This document shows, piece by piece, positions 1-6,846 of a stretch of DNA of 64,000 nucleotides. Source of the stretch: Diplonema japonicum (lineage: Eukaryota; Euglenozoa; Diplonemea; Diplonemida; Diplonemidae); assembly GCA_964019335.1 (NCBI GenBank), contig OZ025762.1:62001-126000 (forward strand), given 5' to 3'. The notes beneath the pieces are model-generated. The model had not been told where the DNA came from. It did no database searches and worked only from the letters and a program-made list of their open reading frames with translations. The stretch's first letter is position 1. Every line of letters starts with the position of its first letter. The position numbers and the translations under genes were made by a program.

Positions 1-824
1 TACAGAGTGAGAAGGAGGATGTCGAGGCCGAGAACTTTGAAAAGGATGCCACCGACATTGTTGCCTGCTGGCCATGCTGGGACGAGCAATACACTCTAAG
101 CAACTGGATGAAGGGCAGCAAGTTGTGGGTCGGAACAAAAACCGAAGGAGAGGAAAAAAGAAAGCTTGCAATGAGGATTCAGATATGCAGCGAGCCAGAT
201 GACGAAGCGATCTCCCAGATCATGCAGTGCACCAACAACAACATTGTGAACATATATGAAGTGAAAAGGCTCGCCGACGGCAGGGTGGCGACGGTGACGG
301 ATGTCTACGAGAAGAACCTGACAACACTCATCAAGGAGGATGGTTGCCTCAGAATAGAAAAAGCGAGGGAAGTACTTTTAGACTCACTTCAGGGCCTTCT
401 TGAAATCCATAATGAAAACCTCATCCATGGGGGTATCAACACCGACAACATCGTTCTGGACGACAAAGGGAATGCTCTTATCAGCGGACTGGGAACAGTG
501 CGAAGCACTTTGTGTGACGAGTCCTACTGCGAACCACCCTTCAAAGCACCTGAAGGAGGCACCAGCCAAGAAGCAGACTGCTGGGCTTTGGGTGTCACAC
601 TGTGCTGTGCATGTCTTGGGATGGAGGAGGGCATGAAGGAAGTAAAGTCGATCCAAGAAGGAAAGTTGTTCGAGAAGCTGCTGGATCGTGGAAGTGCGGG
701 CAAAACCCTTTCCGACGTTATCTCTGGTCTTCTGTGTGTCAATCCTGTTGGCAGGCTTTCATTTGCTGGCCTGCATGAGCTCATTGAACAAACATCGCTC
801 TGTTTTGGGCCGCTGTCGATGTAA
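1..824 (+). CDS. Protein pseudokinase-like protein, 5'-partial
   Basis: The frame is open from the left edge, so the gene starts outside the window; the first internal ATG is at 108. The protein has a protein-kinase C-lobe layout. A catalytic-loop equivalent reads HGGINTDN, so the HRD Asp is replaced by Gly. The DFG position reads SGLG, so the metal-binding Asp is also lost. An APE-like motif (FKAPEGG), a DCWALG helix and a final arginine (VGRLSF) follow. With two catalytic Asp residues missing it is probably a pseudokinase with a binding or scaffold role (inference). The stop at 822-824 lies inside a perfect GTAAGT splice-donor consensus, so the true 3' end may be spliced. Confidence 0.7.
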   Translation, partial: QSEKEDVEAENFEKDATDIVACWPCWDEQYTLSNWMKGSKLWVGTKTEGEEKRKLAMRIQICSEPDDEAISQIMQCTNNNIVNIYEVKRLADGRVATVTDVYEKNLTTLIKEDGCLRIEKAREVLLDSLQGLLEIHNENLIHGGINTDNIVLDDKGNALISGLGTVRSTLCDESYCEPPFKAPEGGTSQEADCWALGVTLCCACLGMEEGMKEVKSIQEGKLFEKLLDRGSAGKTLSDVISGLLCVNPVGRLSFAGLHELIEQTSLCFGPLSM

Positions 825-885
825 GTTTAAAATAAATTTAAATTTTACAACAAATTAAATTTTAAATCTTTTTCTCTCTATACAG
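821..885 (+). other. Candidate 65-bp spliceosomal intron
   Basis: A donor GTAAGT at 821 is followed by an AT-rich interior and a pyrimidine tract ending in TACAG at 885. Removing it would replace the stop at 822-824 by a short extension that reads into the A49 tract. No other clear cis-intron was found, so this is tentative and RNA evidence would decide. Confidence 0.4.
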
Positions 886-919
886 TAATCCGATGCTCCA
901 GAAAGGGTGTATCTGTCTG

Positions 920-922
<3 letters not shown>

Positions 923-973
<51 letters not shown>

Positions 974-1016
974 TTTGGCATGAAAATCGTTTCCAGCACC
1001 TTTCGAAGGGAGCATT

Positions 1017-1067
<51 letters not shown>
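923..1067. repeat. A49 tract, 46-bp spacer, T50 tract
   Basis: A run of 49 A (923-971) and a run of 50 T (1018-1067) flank 46 bp of unique sequence, giving a near-symmetric inverted homopolymer pair. It separates the kinase-like gene from a LINE remnant. It may be two retroposon tails in opposite orientation or an assembly join. Confidence 0.85.
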
Positions 1068-2305
1068 CCCGGGAGCGAGAGGACGACGAGGAGAGGGGGC
1101 CGCTAGGGGTCTTGCTGAAGAGGTGGCTACCCTTCCTGAACAAGGGGTGGTCCTTCATTGAAGGTTTGCGCGCTCTGGTGCCCAGTGCGAGACGCCATGA
1201 AGTAAGACAGGCGATCAGACCGGCTGTTGCAAAGGAATTGATCCACGGCAGGTCGTCTTTTGCTGGAATGGAAGCGGGTGCATGTCCGTCCACGAACGCC
1301 TGGTGGAGGAAGCTCCAGTCTCGGAGACCGCTGATATCGTACAGACTGCGGCGGATCATCAGCGGTGCAGTGTTCACGGTACACCCTCGAGTGTGGGGGA
1401 AGCAATTGGATGAACGTGAGGGTGTGGAAAGCTCGTCTCTTGCGTGCGACGTCTGCGACCATCGATGCCAGACGACGACAGAAGTCACGGAGCACGCCCT
1501 ATGGGAATGTGCACCAGCGAGAGCTGCCCTGACAAACGAAAGATATGGCGGGATGACGCGAAGTGACCTACCTGCAGTGACCGCCCTCCACGGGATCATT
1601 CCAAGGGGCGCAACGGGGGCTGCGAAGCAACAGGCGGCAGTCGTGCAACGATACCTGTTGGATGTCGTGTCAAGACGAGACGCCAGAGCGGCTGAACGGA
1701 GCACCAGAATCCTCACCACCAACCCGTGGGATGAGATCACAACGGGGAAGCAGCACACTGTGCCCACAGTGGAGCTGTTGAAATCGAACGGAGCGTCGGG
1801 AAAGGTCCTAATGTTCTACATGAAGAGCGTCCTCAGGTGGCTGAAAGCCTAAGATGGTACGCAGGCAGGAAGTTGACGTCCGTCACGACGATGGAGCTCG
1901 CAGTAGACTATGAGCAGGCCACCCGGCAGTCCTTGGCTGGACCCCTTGACGACCAGGACTGGCTCACAGAGAAGGCTGGAAGGATGCGATACATCTTAGG
2001 ACGTATTCAGAAATGCACAGCAAAGAGTGGGAAGAATGCTTTCCCCGCCAACGCAAAGACAAGGGTACACACCCTTCGACATCTTGGGGGCCCGACGACA
2101 CACGGCTACGACAGGAGACCACTCTTCTCCTCGAGCCAAACCGCCCCCTACCTAGCACGACTCCAAGCAATGTTTCTCGCCCAGATGCCGTCCATCTCAT
2201 CGCGACAAACAGCCACCGCAGGCACCAGACAGCAACCGCAGAACGGTGACCGATTAGTGTGAATTTCTCCCTGAACGGTGAGCACCCACCCGCACACCGA
2301 AATTT
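1068..2305 (+). pseudogene. Non-LTR retrotransposon 3' end (ORF2 C-terminus), frameshifted
   Basis: Two overlapping frames make one ancestral reading frame. The first (to 1852) carries a C-x2-C ... H-x4-C arrangement (CDVCD ... EHALWEC) typical of the C-terminal zinc-binding region of LINE ORF2 proteins. The second (about 1837-2262) continues it as SLRWYAGRKLTSV. A frameshift at about 1837-1850 breaks it. The minus-strand fragment at 61.9-62.5 kb reads through the same join without a break (LRWMRQLRWYAGSRNTSV), which proves the frameshift is secondary. No RT domain is present, so the copy is 5'-truncated. The homologous segment extends to about 2305, before a T-tract. Confidence 0.7.
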
Positions 2306-2325
2306 ATCAATTTTTTTTTTTTTTT

Positions 2326-2460
2326 TTGTTACAAATATTTATCTTTCAGAAAATGATTTTATAACTATATGCAACTTGTGCCGAGCAAAAAACTTTCGCA
2401 GCTTTTTAAAAAACCTTTTTTGCTCGTGCGAACAACAAAGACATATAGTCATAAAGAATT
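2326..2460. repeat. Dispersed AT-rich repeat, copy 1
   Basis: This ~135-bp sequence recurs in inverse orientation at 46525-46741 and 57010-57130. Shared landmarks are ATCTTTCAGAAAATGATTTT, the TATATGCAAC segment and a GCTCGTGCGAACAACAA end. It is non-coding. It supplies an intact empty site for the small hairpin transposon found in the 46.6-kb copy. Confidence 0.7.
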
Positions 2461-2520
2461 ATTATTATTATTATTATTTTTTTTTTTTTTTGCTGGAACA
2501 AGTAAACAAATTTTTGAAAA

Positions 2521-2600
2521 GAATTGTTATTGCAAAAAAGAGTAGAGGCAGCTTGTCCGTTTATCCCTACTGTAGGTGAAAACGGCTTGCACAAACAAAA
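2521..2600 (-). repeat. ~110-bp dispersed repeat, copy at the gag leader
   Basis: About 78 bp here is the near-exact reverse complement of 30640-30718, with only small indels, and is related to 61770-61876 and part of 53466-53550. It ends a few bases before the presumed gag ATG at 2605, so it may be the 5' terminal or leader part of the retroelement, with the other copies being solo remnants (inference). Confidence 0.65.
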
Positions 2601-2604
2601 CAAT

Positions 2605-3648
2605 ATGGCTTGCGCAGACATCGACCCGTCGGAGTTATCGGTTATACTATACCCGGAGGGGGCCCCCGCGGCGCCGGCGGACCCGGACTGTGCTGCCGGC
2701 TGCGACCGGGAGCACAAAACGGGGTTCCATTGCCCCCGATGTGGTTGCCTGGGCAACGAAGCGTGCCTCAAGCAGGTTCACAAAAGAGACGGAACGCACC
2801 TTCTAAAGGACCTGGGCTCCAGGGGTTGGATCTGCCCCCGATGTCTATGGGCGGTCCAGAAGGAGGGCGAACCTCTGGTGCTGCTGGGTTCCCCCGCTAG
2901 GGAGGAGAAACAGGCCCCCGTCCTGACGGAGGGGCTGATGGGCGCCTTCAGGGCATTCTTGAGCAGCCCGGGGGGGCTCAAGAGTCTGGGTCTCGCAGAC
3001 CAGGAGGGATCCTCCGACCCCGCAGGTCGAGGAGAAGGCCAAGCAGGCCTAGGAGGGGGCCAAGCAGGCCTGGAAGGAGGCCACGCAGGCCCAGGAGGGG
3101 GCCAAGCAGGCCTAGGAGGAGGCCACGCAGGCCTGGGAGGGGGCCAAGCAGGACTGGTGCCAGACGAGCTTCCGTACTCGGTGGACACCAGAAGAGTGAC
3201 GTTCTGGGTCGGACACGTCACACACGCCCATCTCAGACGTCAGCTCCTTGGAAACATCCGGACTCGCTACGGACCGATCCCGGAGGACGCCCGGGACACT
3301 GCGCGTGGACACGAACACGATGTTCGTAGGTTGTTCCGGTACCTGACGCAGATCTTCCCGCTCTTTGCCACGGTAGGGGAGGCCCTGTTTCCGCTGGCGC
3401 ACGATCTCATGGTCCAGCTGGAGTGTTGCCGTATCAGGGCTAAGGCTCCGGATCGCCAATCCGGCATGGAAAGGGCCTTGGTGTACGAGGAAAGGCTGGA
3501 AGGATTGGAATGGACGAAGGTTGATGGCAATGTCATCAGCGCCGCGGCTCGGCTGGCGGCGGCGGTAAAGTCGGAACCTCTTAGGTCAGAACCCTCAAAG
3601 AGACCGAATTACTTCCACGGTGGGGGTCCAAAAAAGGCGAGGCATTGA
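2605..3648 (+). CDS. Gag-like zinc-binding protein of a tyrosine-recombinase retroelement
   Basis: The frame opens at 2524, but 2524-2604 belongs to a dispersed repeat, so the start MACADIDPSEL at 2605 is preferred (347 aa). The N-terminus has closely spaced Cys/His pairs (CDREH, CPRCGC, ICPRC) resembling a zinc ribbon or PHD-like fold. Six GGGQAGL-type heptads follow, encoded by a 21-bp tandem repeat at about 3040-3155, then a conserved-looking C-terminal domain. It lies immediately upstream of a tyrosine recombinase and an RT on the same strand. Position and zinc-binding residues suggest a Gag/nucleocapsid role, but sequence alone does not prove it. Confidence 0.6.
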   Translation: MACADIDPSELSVILYPEGAPAAPADPDCAAGCDREHKTGFHCPRCGCLGNEACLKQVHKRDGTHLLKDLGSRGWICPRCLWAVQKEGEPLVLLGSPAREEKQAPVLTEGLMGAFRAFLSSPGGLKSLGLADQEGSSDPAGRGEGQAGLGGGQAGLEGGHAGPGGGQAGLGGGHAGLGGGQAGLVPDELPYSVDTRRVTFWVGHVTHAHLRRQLLGNIRTRYGPIPEDARDTARGHEHDVRRLFRYLTQIFPLFATVGEALFPLAHDLMVQLECCRIRAKAPDRQSGMERALVYEERLEGLEWTKVDGNVISAAARLAAAVKSEPLRSEPSKRPNYFHGGGPKKARH

Positions 3649-3828
3649 CAGCTGACTCATCCACCATCCCTAACTCGTATCAATCAGAACAGTACTTCTC
3701 TAGCTCCCGTCAACGGTTCCCTCCCCCCGCTCGCTCCTCTTTTTCATTTATCAAAAACGTTTCTCACTCCCTCTGCGACTCCGAAAGGTCGGCCGCGATT
3801 AAACGACTATTCGATCGCGAAGGAGGAA

Positions 3829-4665
3829 GTGGGACCCCTACTACTGCAAACGCAAGAGTTCATGGGGACTTGCTACAAATCTCAAGACTCGGTGGTCTCG
3901 GTCCTTCGCAGGGGCCGGCAATTCGCGGAGCAGGTACGCAGATGGCATCCGACGATATCGGAGGAGGAGGCCTTCCTGCTATGGATAGAAAGGAAACGCA
4001 GTGCGGGGCAGATTTCCGCTTCCTCCGCACTACAGTACATGACTTACTGGCGGATGGGTCAGGTCGGCCCGACGGCAGCCTATCGTCGTTCCCTCCAAGG
4101 GAGACTGGAGGTTTTCAACCATCGCCTAGAAAGCCAGAGGATTCTGGTGTCACGGGAGCAGGTGCTCAGTGTGATCTCGTCCCCGCAGGACATGTTGACG
4201 GCTGCCCTGTCCTTGCAATGGAGCACGGCCGGTCGGTTCGTGGACGTAGAACGTCTTCTAATAGGGCACGTGTTCCCCCGCCCCGGGGAGACCTTGATCA
4301 TGCTGGTTGGCGGGAAGACCGACCGACAAGGGAAGGGTCAGGGGGTCGTGGTCCCGTCGGACGGAAACCTATTCGGGCCTGCGAAGCGGTGGATCGAAGG
4401 AAGGAAGCGGTCGGCTACACCGGACCGAAGGGTCTTCCCAACGATATCCCGCGTAGCGTACAACCGTTTCCTGATGAAGAGCTTAAACGTCACGGCTCAC
4501 GACATAAGACATGCGGCGTTGACTCACGTGGCGCGACGTCTGGGGGAAGGAGCGGCCCAGAGCATGGCTCGACACGCAGAGGCGTCTACAACGAGGTTAT
4601 ATATACCTCCCGAGACGTGGCAGGCGTCGGCGGAGACACGGGCGGGAGGCGCCAGCCTGCAGTGA
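3829..4665 (+). CDS. Tyrosine recombinase (DIRS/VIPER-type retroelement integrase)
   Basis: This 278-aa protein carries a full tyrosine-recombinase active site: R136 (in STAGRFVDV), K163 (GGKTD, beta-hairpin Lys), H224 and R227 (HDIRH), H249 (ARHAE) and nucleophile Y258 (TRLYIP). Residues 1-100 form the core-binding domain. Such enzymes insert circular cDNA of DIRS, Ngaro and VIPER/TATE elements without target duplication (family knowledge). It follows the gag-like ORF by about 180 bp and is followed, in another frame, by an RT. The reading frame is intact. A Crypton is less likely because an RT is adjacent. Confidence 0.85.
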   Translation: MGPLLLQTQEFMGTCYKSQDSVVSVLRRGRQFAEQVRRWHPTISEEEAFLLWIERKRSAGQISASSALQYMTYWRMGQVGPTAAYRRSLQGRLEVFNHRLESQRILVSREQVLSVISSPQDMLTAALSLQWSTAGRFVDVERLLIGHVFPRPGETLIMLVGGKTDRQGKGQGVVVPSDGNLFGPAKRWIEGRKRSATPDRRVFPTISRVAYNRFLMKSLNVTAHDIRHAALTHVARRLGEGAAQSMARHAEASTTRLYIPPETWQASAETRAGGASLQ

Positions 4666-4667
4666 GG

Positions 4668-5282
4668 TCTCAGCCGGCGGTGCCGCGTTGGCCGGTCAGC
4701 TTGACGGACGTGTTCAGAACCTATGATTATGTGGAGTCGTGGCTGGAGCTGGGTTCGAGTGTGCGGCTGCCGAAGGCGGCGTACATCGGTGAGGTCGACA
4801 GAATACCCACCTCCACGATCGACACGGATGGCTTGTTGCTCAGGTTCCCGAGGCTGGAGGGTTCTCTACGATGGTGGACGGACGTCCATTTCCTTAGAAG
4901 CGTGGTGAAGCAGTCCTTTAGGAAGTCTCCGGGTCCCCCTAACGAAAAGCTACGACCCCACGCACGTTCCCTCTGGATGATGGGTTTGACCGAGCCGTCA
5001 ACGAGGACCTCCGCCCCGTGGTATCACTCCGCGTTCACTGTCCCGAAGAAGGATCCCTCGAGGCTGCGCTTTATCCTTGCCTGCACGGACTTCAACAACG
5101 CTACTTTGGACGTGCCTCTGCCCAGCTGCAACCTGCCCGCATACCGGGACATCATCGCCGATCTAATGAGCTGCGAGTACTGCGCAGAGTACGATTTCCG
5201 CTCCTTTTTCTTCCAGTTCGGTTTACCGGAGGCGGTTAGGCCGTTCTTTTCCTTCCGAATCCGAGGCGCGGGGGACGACATG
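4668..5282 (+). CDS. Reverse transcriptase of the YR retroelement, 3'-partial at gap
   Basis: The reading frame runs into the N gap. It contains early RT blocks: HSAFTVPKK, then DFNNATLDVPLPS, and the first catalytic Asp region YDFRSFFFQFGLPE. The YxDD box and RNase H would lie inside or beyond the gap. The frame is open far upstream of the recombinase stop, and there is no in-frame ATG between 4668 and the pair at 4977, so translation may depend on frameshifting or readthrough from the recombinase ORF (inference). The chosen start is only the point just after the recombinase stop. Confidence 0.75.
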
Positions 5283-5482
5283 NNNNNNNNNNNNNNNNNN
5301 NNNNNNNNNNNNNNNNNNNNNNNNNNNNNNNNNNNNNNNNNNNNNNNNNNNNNNNNNNNNNNNNNNNNNNNNNNNNNNNNNNNNNNNNNNNNNNNNNNNN
5401 NNNNNNNNNNNNNNNNNNNNNNNNNNNNNNNNNNNNNNNNNNNNNNNNNNNNNNNNNNNNNNNNNNNNNNNNNNNNNNNNNN
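5283..5482. other. Assembly gap (200 N)
   Basis: A block of 200 N interrupts the RT. The round size suggests a scaffold gap of unknown true length, so the link between the retroelement and the repeat array to its right is unproven. Confidence 0.98.
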
Positions 5483-5610
5483 GGTTTGCGGGTTTGCGGG
5501 TTTGCGGGTTTGCGGGTTTGCGGGTTTGCGGGTTTGCGGGTTTGCGGGTTTGCGGGTTTGCGGGTTTGCGGGTTTGCGGGTTGGGTTTGCGGGTTTGCGG
5601 GTTTGTTGGG
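5483..5610. repeat. (GGGTTTGC)n telomere-like array
   Basis: About 15 copies of the 8-mer GGGTTTGC follow the gap, with one irregular unit near 5580. The GGG/TTT-rich unit recalls telomeric repeats such as TTTTAGGG but has GC in place of TA. It could be an interstitial or variant telomeric array or an ordinary microsatellite. Confidence 0.9.
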
Positions 5611-5611
5611 G

Positions 5612-5634
5612 CGACCCCGGGATCAGCCCCGTCT

Positions 5635-5637
<3 letters not shown>
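5612..5637 (-). mobile_element. 26-bp fragment of the giant LINE endonuclease region
   Basis: The sequence is identical over 26 bp to 9310-9335 in the endonuclease region of the large LINE. It is fused to the GGGTTTGC array on one side and to a run of about 42 T (5636-5679) on the other. Confidence 0.75.
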
Positions 5638-5683
<46 letters not shown>

Positions 5684-5711
5684 AAGAAAAGAAAAATAAA
5701 AAGAAAATAAA

Positions 5712-5747
5712 AGATATATGAATTGAAGGGAGTCTTTGTGAGACGCT
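5712..5747 (-). mobile_element. LINE 3'-terminal fragment (shared terminus)
   Basis: GGAGTCTTTGTGAGACGC and flanking bases match the conserved terminus seen at 55930 and 61924 and, in part, at 38155. No coding part is attached. It directly abuts the 26-bp satellite. Confidence 0.55.
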
Positions 5748-5754
5748 TTTTTAA

Positions 5755-6158
5755 GGGGGACTTGAGAAAATAAATAAAAAGGGGGACTTGAGAAAATAAA
5801 TAAAAAGGGGGACTTGAGAAAATAAATAAAAAGGGGGACTTGAGAAAATAAATAAAAAGGGGGACTTGAGAAAATAAATAAAAAGGGGGACTTGAGAAAA
5901 TAAATAAAAAGGGGGACTTGAGAAAATAAATAAAAAGGGGGACTTGAGAAAATAAATAAAAAGGGGGACTTGAGAAAATAAATAAAAAGGGGGACTTGAG
6001 AAAATAAATAAAAAGGGGGACTTGAGAAAATAAATAAAAAGGGGGACTTGAGAAAATAAATAAAAAGGGGGACTTGAGAAAATAAATAAAAAGGGGGACT
6101 TGAGAAAATAAATAAAAAGGGGGACTTGAGAAAATAAATAAAAAGGGGGACTTGAGAA
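5755..6158. repeat. 26-bp satellite, about 15.5 copies
   Basis: The unit GGGGGACTTGAGAAAATAAA plus TAAAAA repeats exactly every 26 bp with almost no divergence. Perfect homogeneity implies recent expansion. There are no unique spacers, so it is not a CRISPR array, and the reading frames across it are artefacts. Confidence 0.97.
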
Positions 6159-6846
6159 TGTTTTTTTTTTTTTTTTTTTCTTCAAAAGACACACAAGGCA
6201 CGATAAATCTTAAGAGAAAATAAAAATATTCCAAAACAGACAATCAAGTTCCAACCTGGGAGGAAGGCATGGGTTTCTCTTTTTCTTTATGGGAGGGAGA
6301 GGGGAAGAAGAAGAAGCAACTCCAAATGATAAAAATTCAAAAATAAAAATCTCAAAAAAGGCTTAAAAGAAGAAGAGGCAAATTCAAAAACATACTAGGG
6401 AGGAATGAGTGGGGCAGGGGGTAAAATTTAGGAGGGGGAAAGAGGGAGAATCAAAAAAGGGGAAAGGGGCAGAGTGACCAATGTCCATGCGAAAAAGCAT
6501 AGAGCGGGGGAAGAAGAAAATCAAAAACAGGAAAAACACATCACCACAAAAGAAAAAAGAAAAAAAAAAAAAAAACGTCGACCGAGATGGTTCCACTTCA
6601 AAAAGAAAAAGAAAAAGAAAAACAGAAAAATAAAAAAAAAAAAAAAAAAAAAGGAAAAACAAAAAGAAAAAAAAAAAAAAAGGAAAAAAAAAAAAAATCT
6701 AAGTGGTTCTATCTAGCCTGGCCGTTGTAGCACCTGTTCCTATTCTTTTATTTTTCCCTTTTTTTTTTCTCAGAAAAAAAAAAAAAAAAGTTTCACATCT
6801 TCCTATGGCGGGGGGGGGGAGAACAGCCCCCCACACCCCCGCTGGC
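6159..6846. other. Purine-rich spacer downstream of the LINE
   Basis: A strongly A/G-rich plus strand carries several A-runs of 12-21 bases. No gene is seen apart from one of two 52-bp direct repeats (6344-6395). The minus strand here is a polypyrimidine stretch just 3' of the LINE ORF2 stop. Confidence 0.6.
6344..6395. repeat. 52-bp direct repeat, left copy
   Basis: This is identical to 17160-17211 over 52 bp, and sequence differs outside those limits. The pair brackets the giant LINE, so it may be a long target-site duplication (inference). Confidence 0.85.

Noticed and set aside
862-1767. 301-codon minus frame with poly-Lys and poly-Phe
   Set aside because: Crosses the A49/T50 tracts and runs opposite the LINE remnant; not a gene.
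5623-6243. Repetitive reading frames and possible CRISPR-like array
   Set aside because: The 26-bp units are contiguous with no unique spacers, and the peptides (PPFYLFSQV repeats) are translations of the satellite.
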